DNA of 15,860 nucleotides, from positions 1 to 15,860 of the forward strand of contig JBKCXU010000018.1 of assembly GCA_046316025.1 (NCBI GenBank). The letters are read 5' to 3'. The DNA comes from JAJTHJ01 sp046316025. GTDB taxonomy: Bacteria; Pseudomonadota; Gammaproteobacteria; Burkholderiales; Burkholderiaceae_F. Below are positions 8,801 through 15,860 of this stretch, one piece after another. Under the pieces are notes generated by a model. The model ran no database searches. It saw only the letters and a list, made by a program, of their open reading frames with translations, and was not told where the DNA came from. The position numbers and the translations under genes are program-made. Every line of letters begins with the position of its first letter. The stretch's first letter is position 1.

Positions 8801-8911
8801 CAAGGGCTGCACGCCGAGCCGCGCGTAGGAGAAGATGCCGAGCACGGTCAGCGCGACCATCACCATGGTCGCAAAGACCGGGTGGGCGATCGCCACGCGG
8901 GTCATCCACAT
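5801..8911 (-). CDS. RND efflux pump, inner-membrane permease (HAE1-type)
   Basis: Proton-driven drug/metabolite exporter of the AcrB-like RND superfamily, 1036 residues with the usual 12-TM, two-repeat plan. The first TM segment (about 9-28) is followed by VQPLPDVSPPGLSIWIAYPGASPEQVE. TM4 carries the proton-relay pair D401/D402 in GLLIDDAIVVREN. TM10 carries K920 in GLVTKNAILLVDFANKG, followed by LRPILMT. The ATG at 8911 has GAGGAG just upstream and yields MWMTRVAIAHPVFATMVM; an open extension to 9004 lies inside the adaptor gene and is rejected. It starts 10 bases after the adaptor stop, so the two form an operon. No outer-membrane TolC-like partner is in the window. Acidic/lysine residues suggest HAE1 rather than heavy-metal (CzcA) type, but the substrate cannot be told from sequence. 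Confidence 0.93.
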   Translation of the reverse strand: MWMTRVAIAHPVFATMVMVALTVLGIFSYARLGVQPLPDVSPPGLSIWIAYPGASPEQVENDLAKPVENAVNTVAGVKRLLSRSDEGRSLTWVEFRYDVDMTRATQEVRDKLAQIRASFPREAKDPVVQRINAEEQQPVATFALLSGTRTPRELTLLAEQVVQKGFERVNGVGRVELSGTVTRQVQVRIDPARLTALGLTVDQVLSALRTANVSVAVGTVYNATAETIVRVDGRLARPEQFEQIIVARRNGVPILLSQVARTIDAEREALSLSRVDGRPAIGVRVWKAQDANIVEVGRELKTAAEGIRKQLPSGVELKFMWAESDFVEQSVDNVKRTIVEGALLTVLIVFLFLGSWRSTVITGLTLPISVIATFIALYALGFTLNYMTLMALSLVIGLLIDDAIVVRENIVRHLRMGKDHATAAREGTDEIGLAVLATTLSIVAVFVPIAFMSGLVGKFFHSFGLTVVVAVLLSMFVSFTLDPMLSAVWRDPPEGATRLPVVGPVLRTFDRWVERWHVWYGRLLDWALAHRKTTLAIATASFLASFPIAAVVGTEMVPETDQSYTSIRLTLPIGSSLEYANERVKRVEAVLAEFREIESIDTNIGTDGARNGATINLKLVPRAARERTQKELERAIRERVASIPGVELKVGWNQPIYVALLGNNDAEMQRVIADLKEKVKAIPGITDIETSVKEGTPALAVRLRPELAAEYGITHAQLGSTLRALVEGENAGYWLAPDGQNYEVVVQLPQVNRALVEDIANLNIATGRQLADGSPEVVPLRAIATVEKTFNPENIRRQNLQRRVALFAGVQGRAAGDVGKEVQQLVRDYPLPPGLTFDVGGQIREQQEVGSAIGAALLLAVIFIYIVLASQFGSFIQPLAIMASLPLSIVGVMLALLVTNTTMNIFSMIGIVFLMGLVTKNAILLVDFANKGQREGLNRMDALREAGQVRLRPILMTTAAMIFGMLPLALGLGEGSEQQAPMGRAIIGGVITSTLLTLVVVPVIYSYLDGWAARWRDRRARRGGVALTHQPAQREP

Positions 8912-8921
8912 GACTCGCTCC

Positions 8922-10091
8922 TCAGTGGGCGGCGGCGAGCCGGTCCGGCCCGGCGACCTTACGCTCGCCGGCCGCCTCGACCACGCGCGCCGCCATGCCT
9001 TCACGCAGGTTGTCGAAGCGGGTGGCGATCACCGAGTCGCCGGGGCGCAGGCCCTCGACGATCTCGACCCACTGCGCGCGCTCGTCGCGCGCCCCCAGCG
9101 TGACCACGCGCCGCACCAGCTTGCCGTCGACGATGGTCCAGACCACCGACTGCGCGCCGTCGCTGCGCACCGCCGAGACGGGCAGCGCCGGCACCTCGCG
9201 CCCGCCGGCCAGGCGCAGCCGCACGCGGGCGAACATGCCAGCCTTGAGCACGGAGTCTTCGTTGGCGAGCGCCACGTAAACGTAGATGCTGCGCGTGCCC
9301 GGCTCCGCGCTGGGGTTGATCCGCTCGACCTTGCCGGCAAAGCGCCGCTCAGGCAGCCCTTCGATCTCGACCTCGACCGGCTGACCGCGCTCCACGCGCG
9401 CCACGTCGGCGACCGCCGCCTGCGCCTGCACTTCGAGTTGCGACAAATCCACGATGGACAGCAGCGGTGCGTCGAAGGACACCTTCTCGCCTGGCTGCAC
9501 ATTGCGCTTGGCGACGATGCCGCCGATCGGCGCGCGCACCACCGCGTCGGCCAGTTGCAGCCGCGTCTGATCGAGTTGCGCCTGCGCCGCAGCGACCGCG
9601 GCCGCCTGCGCGCGATGCGCCGCGTCGGCCGTGTCGAAGGCGTTTTGCGAGATGAAGTTCTGCTTGACCAGCGCGGCGTTGGCCTGCCGCGTGCGCTCGG
9701 TTTGCGCCAGTTGCGCCTTCGCCGCTTCCAGCGAGGCCACGCGCTCCGCTTCCAGCGCGCGCACCGGCGCAGTGTCGAACTCGGCGACGACCTGGCCGGC
9801 GGCGACGCGCTCGCCCTCGCGTACCAGCACGCGCTTGACCTCCGCCGACAGCTTGGCCCGCACGGTGGCCTGCGACACCGCCTGCACGGTACCCGGCAGC
9901 GCGAGTTCGACGGCGAGCGTCTTGGGTGTCACCTGCACCATGTCGCTCGCCGCAAACTCCAACGGCGGCGGTGCTTTCTTGGCCTCGGCCTGCGCCGACG
10001 GGCCTTGACCCCGGCTAAAAAAGAGTGCGGCACCCGCACCCAGCGCCAGCACGGCCGCGCCAGCCACGACCCACGCGAACTTGCGTTTCAC
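8922..10091 (-). CDS. RND efflux periplasmic adaptor (membrane fusion protein)
   Basis: Bridges the RND permease and an outer-membrane channel in the periplasm. With the GTG start at 10091 it has 389 residues. The N-terminal membrane anchor is VKRKFAWVVAGAAVLALGAG. Then come a lipoyl/barrel-sandwich half (ATVRAKLSAEVKRVLVREGERVAAGQVVAEFD), an Ala/Gln-rich alpha-hairpin (about 110-180), the second lipoyl half (VRAPIGGIVAKRNVQPGEKV), a beta-barrel domain, and a membrane-proximal domain near VPALPVSAV. The GTG is preceded by a purine run (GGGGGA, 4 nt), while ATG at 10148 would place an odd stretch before the anchor and has no ribosome site; start choice is moderately sure. It lacks an N-terminal lipobox cysteine, so it is anchored by the TM helix. 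It lies 10 bases upstream of the pump gene. Confidence 0.9.
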   Translation of the reverse strand: MKRKFAWVVAGAAVLALGAGAALFFSRGQGPSAQAEAKKAPPPLEFAASDMVQVTPKTLAVELALPGTVQAVSQATVRAKLSAEVKRVLVREGERVAAGQVVAEFDTAPVRALEAERVASLEAAKAQLAQTERTRQANAALVKQNFISQNAFDTADAAHRAQAAAVAAAQAQLDQTRLQLADAVVRAPIGGIVAKRNVQPGEKVSFDAPLLSIVDLSQLEVQAQAAVADVARVERGQPVEVEIEGLPERRFAGKVERINPSAEPGTRSIYVYVALANEDSVLKAGMFARVRLRLAGGREVPALPVSAVRSDGAQSVVWTIVDGKLVRRVVTLGARDERAQWVEIVEGLRPGDSVIATRFDNLREGMAARVVEAAGERKVAGPDRLAAAH

Positions 10092-10249
10092 CCGGTCCCC
10101 CGTTCGGCGCGCCTCGTGGGCGAGCACCCAATTCGTCCAGGGGCGCATTATGGAGGGCGACGCAAAGCAGGCTGCCCGCCGTGCGACCAAGCGCGCATAG
10201 CCCGGACAGACTGCATTTACGCGGGACGGGCGCGACCGCGCCACACCGC

Positions 10250-10275
10250 CGCTGCGTCGCCTTGGCGACGCAGCG
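10250..10275 (-). terminator. Perfect 12-bp hairpin just after ntrC
   Basis: Two 12-base arms (10250-10261 and 10264-10275, arm CGCTGCGTCGCC on the plus strand) pair perfectly around two bases. They start 2 bases beyond the ntrC stop codon. There is no U-run behind the stem on the minus strand, so it is not a standard intrinsic terminator. It may be a Rho-assisted terminator or a 3' stabilising stem separating ntrC from the efflux genes. The rest of the 186-bp gap to the adaptor gene (10092-10277) shows no promoter I would defend. Confidence 0.5.
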
Positions 10276-10277
10276 GA

Positions 10278-11716
<1,439 letters not shown>

Positions 11717-11720
<4 letters not shown>

Positions 11721-12799
11721 AGTGGCAACAAGATGCGAAAGTCGGTGCGCCCGGGGCGGGATTCGAAGTCGATCGTGCCGTGGTTGCTCTGCACGTAGGT
11801 TTGCGCCAGCGACAGCCCGAGCCCGCTGCCGCCGTCGCGGCCGCTCACCAGCGGGTAAAACACCCGCTCGCGCAGTTCTTCCGGAATGCCCGGCCCGTTG
11901 TCGAACACATGCAAGGCCAGTGCCAGCCGGTGCACGCGGCGGGCGATGGTCGCGCGCCGCGCCACCCGCGTGCGCAGTTCGATGCGCGCGTCGCCGGCAG
12001 CGATGCGCGCGTCCAGCGCCTGCGCGGCGTTGCGGGCGATGTTGAGCACCGCCTGGATCAATTGCTCGCGGTCGCCGCGCACGTCGGGCGCGGAGGCGTC
12101 GTAGTCGCGCTCGATGGACAGCCCCTGCGGAAACTCCGCCAGCAGCACCGCGCGCACGCGCTCGCAGACTTCGTGGATGTTGAACTCCTCAACCACCAGC
12201 GGCACCCGGTGCGGCGCCAGCAGCCGGTCGACCAGCGCCTGCAGGCGGTCGGCCTCGGCCACGATGACCCGCGTGTACTCGCGCAGCGCGTCGGTGTCCA
12301 GCTCGCGTTCGAGCAGCTGCGCCGCGCCGCGGATGCCGCCCAGCGGGTTCTTGACCTCATGCGCCAGGTTGCGCAGCAGCGTGCGGTTGGCGTCGGACAG
12401 ATCGAGCGCACGCTCGTCGCGCTCGACCTTGCGCTGGCTGTCGACTTCGACGAGTTCGAGCACCAGCGGCGTTTCGCGCGAGTACAGCGCCGAGGCGGTC
12501 GCCTGCACCGCCAGCGGCTCGTGCAGCGGCCGGCGCAGCATCAGCCACTGCCGGCGCAGGCCGAGCGCGTCGGACTGCGCGTCCTGCAGCAGATGCAAGA
12601 GCACGCCGTCGTCGGCAAACAGGCGCTCGACCGGCTGCCCGGTCAGGTGCTTGCGCGAGGCCTCGAACAACTGCTCGGCCGCCTGGTTGGCAAACACCAC
12701 GGCGCCGCGCCAATCGATCACCAGCACCGCGGTGGCGAGCAAATCGAGCCCGGCCACGCGCTCGGGGTCGAACACGGCGGTGATAGTGGCGGCGTTCAC
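11717..12799 (-). CDS. ntrB: Nitrogen regulation sensor kinase NtrB (NRII)
   Basis: Cytosolic histidine kinase/phosphatase that sets NtrC phosphorylation in response to nitrogen status through PII proteins. It has 360 residues with the GTG start at 12799. A PAS domain spans about 15-80 (LLATAVLVIDWRGAVVFANQAAEQLF). The H-box is LAHEVKNPLGGIRGAAQLLE with H147. Then come the N-box (VLNIARNAAQAL) and G-boxes DNGPGIPEEL and GGSGLGLSLAQ. There is no membrane segment. The GTG is preceded by GGAGG at 6 bases. The open frame runs 100 codons further upstream but that part is a shadow of the DUF4124 gene. The gene lies 22 bases after the DUF4124 stop and overlaps ntrC by 4 bases. Confidence 0.94.
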
Positions 12800-12821
12800 C
12801 GCCCGCCTCCACGACCGTACG

Positions 12822-13295
12822 CTACGGCCGCGCCAGTTCGCGCTCGAGCGAGCGGACGTTGGCTTCGGCGCGCTGGATGTCCTCGCGCAGCCGCTCGACG
12901 CGCTCCAGGTAGCGCGCGTAGTTGCGCTCGTCGCCGCGCCTCTCCGGCTCGCCGTTGTTGTACTCGGCGCGCAGCGCATCGAGCTTGCTCTTCTCTGTGC
13001 GCAACTCGTCGTCCAGAATCTTGCGCCGGTCTTCGTCGCGCGCCTTTTGCGCGCCGCCTTCGACCCGCGGGAAGTTGGCCGGCGGCGGGGTCGCCGCACG
13101 AGGCGGCGCCTTGGTCGCCGGCACCGTCACGATCGGCGGCACGTCCAGCCGCTTGCAGCCCTTGCTGTCGCCCGTGTTCTGGTAGGTCTTGTTGCCCTTG
13201 TCGTCGACGCAGACGAAGATCTGCGCCCACGCCGCCGGCAGGCTCAACGCCAGCAGCGCGCCGACAGCATTGATCGCCATTGCACTCCGCTTCAT
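12822..13295 (-). CDS. Exported DUF4124 coiled-coil protein of unknown function
   Basis: 157 residues. A signal peptide (about 1-24, ending AAWA before Q25) is followed by a DUF4124 module, QIFVCVDDKGNKTYQNTGDSKGCK, whose two cysteines C29 and C47 could form a disulphide. A Pro/Ala-rich linker comes next, then a charged, coiled-coil-like helix from about 83 to the end. I kept the ATG at 13295 because MKRS supplies the positive charge expected before the hydrophobic core. However, the ATG at 13280 has a better ribosome site (GGAG, 4 bases away), so the true start is open. It is probably first in the DUF4124-ntrB-ntrC unit, cut off from glnA by a strong terminator. Its role in nitrogen control, if any, is unknown. 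Confidence 0.82.
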   Translation of the reverse strand: MKRSAMAINAVGALLALSLPAAWAQIFVCVDDKGNKTYQNTGDSKGCKRLDVPPIVTVPATKAPPRAATPPPANFPRVEGGAQKARDEDRRKILDDELRTEKSKLDALRAEYNNGEPERRGDERNYARYLERVERLREDIQRAEANVRSLERELARP

Positions 13296-13364
13296 GGGCG
13301 GGAGTGTAGGCGAGCGGACGCACCAGGGCGACGGGGACGGGGCGGCGGCTACGCATCGCTACCG

Positions 13365-13392
13365 AAAAAAAGGGGCGGATCGCCCGCCCCTT
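13365..13392 (-). terminator. Intrinsic terminator of glnA
   Basis: On the minus strand, 24 bases after the glnA stop, AAGGGGCGG pairs with CCGCCCCTT around a 5-base loop (arms 13392-13384 and 13378-13370) and runs into seven T (13371-13365). Stem, loop and U-run fit a Rho-independent terminator very well. It implies that the DUF4124-ntrB-ntrC genes need their own promoter or partial read-through. A TACACT resembling a -10 box lies close to the DUF4124 start (13303-13308) but has no partner -35. Confidence 0.92.
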
Positions 13393-13415
13393 CGTGCTCC
13401 GTACGGCGGTTCGCC

Positions 13416-14828
13416 TTACAGGCTGTAGTACATGTCGAACTCGACCGGGTGCGTGGTCATGCGGAAGCGGGTCACCTCTTCCATCTTGAGCGCGATGTAG
13501 GCGTCGATCATGTCGTTGCTGAACACGCCGCCGCGCGTCAGGAACTCGCGGTCGCGGTCCAGGTTGTCCAGCGCCTCGTCCAGGGACGCGCAGGGGTGCG
13601 GCACCTTGGCGGCCTCTTCCGGCTCCAGGTCGTACAGGTTCTTGTCCATCGGCTCGCCCGGATGGATCTTGTTCTGCACGCCGTCCAGGCCCGCCATCAG
13701 CAGCGCAGCAAAGGCCAGATACGGATTGGCGGTCGGGTCGGGGAAGCGCACTTCCACGCGCCGGCCCTTGGGGTTGGACACGTACGGAATGCGGCAGGAG
13801 GCCGAACGGTTGCGCGCCGAGTACGCCAGGTTGATCGGCGCCTCGAAGCCGGGCACCAGCCGCTTGTAGCTGTTGGTGCCCGGGTTGGTGAAGGCATTGA
13901 GCGCCTTGGCGTGCTTGATGATGCCGCCGATGTAGTACAGCGCGAAGTCCGACAGCCCCGCGTAGCCGTTGCCGGCAAAGAGGTTGGCGCCGTCTTTCCA
14001 CACCGACTGGTGCACATGCATGCCGGAGCCGTTGTCGCCGACCACCGGCTTGGGCATGAAGGTGGCCGTCTTGCCGTAGCTGGCGGCGACGTTCCACACC
14101 GTGTACTTGAGGATTTGCAGCCAGTCGGCGCGCTTGACCAGCGTGCTGAACTTGGTGCCGATCTCGCACTGGCCGGGGGCCGCCACTTCGTGGTGGTGGA
14201 CTTCGACTTCCACGCCCTGCTGCTCGAGCAGCAGGCACATCTCGGAGCGGATGTCTTGCAGCGAGTCGGTCGGCGGCACCGGGAAGTAGCCGCCCTTGAC
14301 CGGCGGGCGGTGCGCCAGGTTGCCGGCCTCGTAGTCGATGCCGGTGGACCAGGGCGCTTCCTCGGACCTGATCTTGACCGAGCTGCCCGACATATCGACG
14401 TTCCAGGTCACCGAGTCGAAGATGAAGAACTCGGGCTCGGGGCCGAAGTAGGCGGTGTCGCCCAGGCCCGTGGACTTCAGGTAAGCCTCGGCGCGCTTGG
14501 CGAGCGAGCGCGGGTCGCGGTCGTAACCTTTGCCGGTGGAGGGCTCGATCACGTCGCAGGACAAAATCAGCGTGTTCTCTTCGCGGAACGGGTCCATCCG
14601 CGCGCTGCCGGCATCCGGCATCAGCAGCATGTCGGAGGCTTCGATACCCTTCCAGCCGGCGATCGACGAGCCATCGAAGGCGTGGCCGTCCTCGAACTTG
14701 GAGTCATCGAACATCTTGCTCGGCACGGAGACGTGCTGCTCCTTGCCTTTGGTGTCGGTAAAGCGCAGGTCAACGAACTTGACTTCGTTGTCCGCGATCA
14801 TCTTCATGACCTCTTTGGGGGTCGCCAT
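13416..14828 (-). CDS. glnA: Glutamine synthetase, type I (GSI-beta)
   Basis: Makes glutamine from glutamate, ammonia and ATP; a cytosolic dodecamer and the main ammonium-assimilating enzyme. The 470 residues match the GSI-beta family length. Signatures visible: FDGSSIAGW near the N-terminus, the metal/glutamate site around GPEPEFFIFD, the ATP-site run KPVVGDNGSGMHVHQS, NPGTNSYKRLVPGFEAP, and the C-terminal VEFDMYYSL. Y399 in KNLYDLEPEE is the adenylylation site, so GlnE control is expected. The ATG at 14828 has GAGGAG 9 bases upstream. Upstream lie a sigma-54 promoter and NtrC-like sites; downstream is a terminator. It sits between hemW and the DUF4124-ntrBC unit, all on the minus strand. 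Confidence 0.98.
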   Translation of the reverse strand: MATPKEVMKMIADNEVKFVDLRFTDTKGKEQHVSVPSKMFDDSKFEDGHAFDGSSIAGWKGIEASDMLLMPDAGSARMDPFREENTLILSCDVIEPSTGKGYDRDPRSLAKRAEAYLKSTGLGDTAYFGPEPEFFIFDSVTWNVDMSGSSVKIRSEEAPWSTGIDYEAGNLAHRPPVKGGYFPVPPTDSLQDIRSEMCLLLEQQGVEVEVHHHEVAAPGQCEIGTKFSTLVKRADWLQILKYTVWNVAASYGKTATFMPKPVVGDNGSGMHVHQSVWKDGANLFAGNGYAGLSDFALYYIGGIIKHAKALNAFTNPGTNSYKRLVPGFEAPINLAYSARNRSASCRIPYVSNPKGRRVEVRFPDPTANPYLAFAALLMAGLDGVQNKIHPGEPMDKNLYDLEPEEAAKVPHPCASLDEALDNLDRDREFLTRGGVFSNDMIDAYIALKMEEVTRFRMTTHPVEFDMYYSL

Positions 14829-14858
14829 GGATGCTTACTCCTCGCTAGGGAAGTGAAA

Positions 14859-14873
14859 AAACCGGAACGGTTT
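14859..14873 (-). terminator. Terminator-like hairpin in the glnA leader
   Basis: On the minus strand AAACCG-TTC-CGGTTT forms a 6-bp stem with a 3-base loop, and the T-run continues to 14856 (six T in all). It lies about 15 bases before the glnA ribosome site. The stem is weak for a terminator (three GC pairs). It could be an attenuator, a pause site, or chance. It shares two bases with the neighbouring inverted repeat at 14872-14888. Confidence 0.35.
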
Positions 14874-14888
14874 AGCGCACTGCGCTAA
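14872..14888. repeat. 17-bp palindrome at the start of the glnA transcript
   Basis: TTAGCGCA-C-TGCGCTAA is a perfect 8-bp inverted repeat around one base. It covers roughly +5 to +21 of the transcript expected from the sigma-54 promoter. It may be a repressor operator at the start site or an RNA stem in the leader. Confidence 0.45.
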
Positions 14889-14902
14889 TCCAGCATTTTG
14901 AT

Positions 14903-14918
14903 AGCAGGAACCGTGCCT
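14903..14918 (-). promoter_or_regulatory. Sigma-54 promoter of glnA (-24/-12)
   Basis: Minus-strand AGGCACGGTTCCTGCT matches the RpoN consensus TGGCACG-N4-TTGCW at all defined positions except the first base and the first T of the -12 half. The invariant GG and GC are exactly 10 bases apart. The predicted start is near 14892, giving a leader of about 64 nt. NtrC-activated sigma-54 transcription of glnA is well established in proteobacteria. Confidence 0.82.
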
Positions 14919-15016
14919 CGCGCTCCTGGGCCAGGGGCAACCCGCACCCGCCTTGTGCGCTTCACAGGTTGCAGCTGGCATGTCAAGCGCCGCCAAGGGC
15001 AGGCATAGCGTTTCAT

Positions 15017-15033
15017 CGCTCATTCGTGGTGCA
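15017..15033. promoter_or_regulatory. Candidate NtrC site, promoter-proximal
   Basis: CGCTCA-N5-GGTGCA agrees with the NtrC dyad TGCACC-N5-GGTGCA at 9 of 12 positions, one half being perfect. Its centre is about 133 bp upstream of the predicted sigma-54 start and 20 bp (two helical turns) from the next dyad. Confidence 0.5.
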
Positions 15034-15036
15034 GTA

Positions 15037-15053
15037 TGCGCCGCCATGGTGCC
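15037..15053. promoter_or_regulatory. Candidate NtrC site, promoter-distal
   Basis: TGCGCC-N5-GGTGCC agrees with the NtrC dyad TGCACC-N5-GGTGCA at 10 of 12 positions. Its centre is about 153 bp upstream of the predicted glnA sigma-54 start, a normal enhancer distance (in E. coli glnA the strong sites lie a little over 100 bp upstream). It starts 13 bases beyond the hemW stop codon. Confidence 0.6.
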
Positions 15054-15065
15054 ATTTGCTCCAAT

Positions 15066-15860
15066 TCATGAACTTGGCAGGAAAATCGCCTGCAAGTCGC
15101 TGAGGAAGCGTCGCCCCAACTCCGTTGGGCACACCGTGTCCCGATCGACCGCCAGCAAGCCCTTGGCCTGCGCCCGCGAGAGTCCTGGGTCGATCGCCGA
15201 CGCCGGCAACCCGGTGCGCTCGGCAAACCAGCGCAGCGGAAAACCCCCATTGAGCCGCAGCGCGTTGAGCATGAACTCGAAGGGCAAATCGGCACGCGCG
15301 ACCTCGCGGCTTTCGGCCAGAAACTCGCCGCGCGCGCCGCGCTCCAGGTACAACGCCGGCGTACGGAAACGGATCTGGCGGACGATCCGCTGCGGAAACG
15401 ACAGCTTGCTGTGCGAGCCAGCACCGATGCCGAGGTAATCGCCGAAGCTCCAGTAGTTGAGATTGTGGCGGCAAGCGCGCTGCGGCCACGCGTAGGCAGA
15501 GACTTCGTAGTGCTCGTAGCCGGCCTGCGCCATCGTCGCCTCGATGGTCTCGTGCATTGCCGCCGCCTCGTCTTCGTCCGGCAGCGCGGGCGGGTGCCGG
15601 GCAAAGACCGTGTTCGGCTCGAGCGTCAACTGATACAGCGACAGGTGCGGCGGCGCGCAGGCGAGTGCCGTGGCGAGGTCGCGCCGGCAGTCGTCCAGGT
15701 TCTGGCCGGGCAGCGCGTACATGAGGTCGAGATTGAAATTGTCGAAGGCTGCACGCGCGGCCGCCACCGCTGCGGCCGCCTGCTCGCCGTCGTGGATGCG
15801 CCCCAAGCGGCGCAAGGCCGCCGGGTCGAACGACTGCACGCCGATCGACAGCCGGTTGAC
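15066..15860 (-). CDS. hemW: HemW, radical SAM heme-handling protein (HemN-like), N-terminus cut by window edge
   Basis: 264 C-terminal residues of a HemN/HemW-family radical SAM protein; the family is about 380-400 residues. The fragment opens in frame with VNRLSIGVQSFDPAALRRLGRIH, the conserved mid-barrel strand, followed by NFNLDLMYALPGQ and LSLYQLTLEPNT. The family signature RACRHNLNYWSFGDYLGIGAGSHS lies near the middle, and a HemN C-terminal domain (LRLNGGF, LGRRFLSDL) follows. The CxxxCxxC iron-sulphur motif needed to tell HemW from true HemN is off the edge. The HNLNYW/GIGAGSHS form and length favour HemW, which binds heme rather than oxidising coproporphyrinogen. It is upstream of glnA on the same strand, with 237 bp between them filled by the glnA control region; no terminator is obvious after hemW. 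Confidence 0.9.
   Translation of the reverse strand, partial: VNRLSIGVQSFDPAALRRLGRIHDGEQAAAAVAAARAAFDNFNLDLMYALPGQNLDDCRRDLATALACAPPHLSLYQLTLEPNTVFARHPPALPDEDEAAAMHETIEATMAQAGYEHYEVSAYAWPQRACRHNLNYWSFGDYLGIGAGSHSKLSFPQRIVRQIRFRTPALYLERGARGEFLAESREVARADLPFEFMLNALRLNGGFPLRWFAERTGLPASAIDPGLSRAQAKGLLAVDRDTVCPTELGRRFLSDLQAIFLPSS

Noticed and set aside
8912..9004. Longer RND pump starting upstream of 8911
   Set aside because: The added Arg/Ser/Pro-rich residues lie inside the adaptor gene, while ATG 8911 has a good ribosome site and the family N-terminus.
12114..14888. 924-codon plus-strand open frame opposite ntrB, the DUF4124 gene and glnA
   Set aside because: It reads straight through the glnA terminator and its translation is a Ser/Arg- then His/Val-rich shadow.
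14872..14888. TTAGCGCACTGCGCTAA read as a CIRCE (HrcA) operator
   Set aside because: CIRCE has TTAGCACTC and GAGTGCTAA arms with a 9-base spacer. Here only the outer TTAGC/GCTAA agree and the spacer is one base.
14981..14986. Perfect TTGACA on the minus strand as a sigma-70 -35 box for glnA
   Set aside because: No acceptable -10 hexamer lies 15-19 bases downstream; the best candidate matches only three of six.
15039..15054. Second sigma-54-like element (TGGCAC with GC 10 bases after GG) upstream of glnA
   Set aside because: The -12 half matches only at GC, the leader would be about 200 nt, and the same bases fit an NtrC dyad better. The element at 14903-14918 is a stronger match at a normal distance.

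Overview
The window looks like a contig end from a GC-rich betaproteobacterial chromosome. A Rhodocyclales-type organism (Azoarcus/Thauera/Dechloromonas-like) is my best guess. It rests on strong GC and third-position bias, protein family resemblance, DUF4124 envelope proteins, and the glnA / DUF4124 / ntrB / ntrC order. That assignment is inference; no rRNA or other marker is present. All genes look intact except the two cut by the window edges. I see no tRNA, rRNA, CRISPR, insertion sequence, phage gene or attachment site.

Layout, left to right. (1) htpG (minus, C-terminal part off the left edge) diverges from folD (plus). The 101-bp gap holds a near-consensus sigma-32 heat-shock promoter reading into htpG, with a 17-bp palindrome centred on its -35 box. 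(2) A tight plus-strand run follows: folD, prlC (oligopeptidase A), a periplasmic DUF4124-glutaredoxin fusion and an exonuclease III gene. The last three joints are 6 bp, a 4-bp ATGA overlap and a 1-bp TGATG overlap, so co-transcription is very likely. (3) Everything from 5801 to the right edge is on the minus strand. Read in its own direction it is: hemW (N-terminus off the edge), glnA, a DUF4124 coiled-coil protein, ntrB, ntrC, an RND periplasmic adaptor and an RND pump. The pump gene's stop codon directly abuts the exonuclease stop codon.

The best-supported biology is the nitrogen-regulation block. glnA is preceded by a clear sigma-54 -24/-12 element and, about 130-155 bp further upstream, by two NtrC-like dyads one helical phase apart. 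It is followed by a textbook intrinsic terminator. NtrB and NtrC, encoded just downstream as a separate unit, are the kinase/activator pair expected to act on that promoter. GlnA carries the conserved adenylylation tyrosine, so activity is probably also controlled post-translationally. The glnA leader contains two abutting inverted repeats, one followed by a U-run, which is the least explained structure in the window.

No convincing undescribed system was found. This is mostly conserved housekeeping chromosome with one efflux pair. The items worth a second look are regulatory (htpG/folD gap, glnA leader) and two DUF4124 proteins of unknown role, one of them joined to a glutaredoxin domain.
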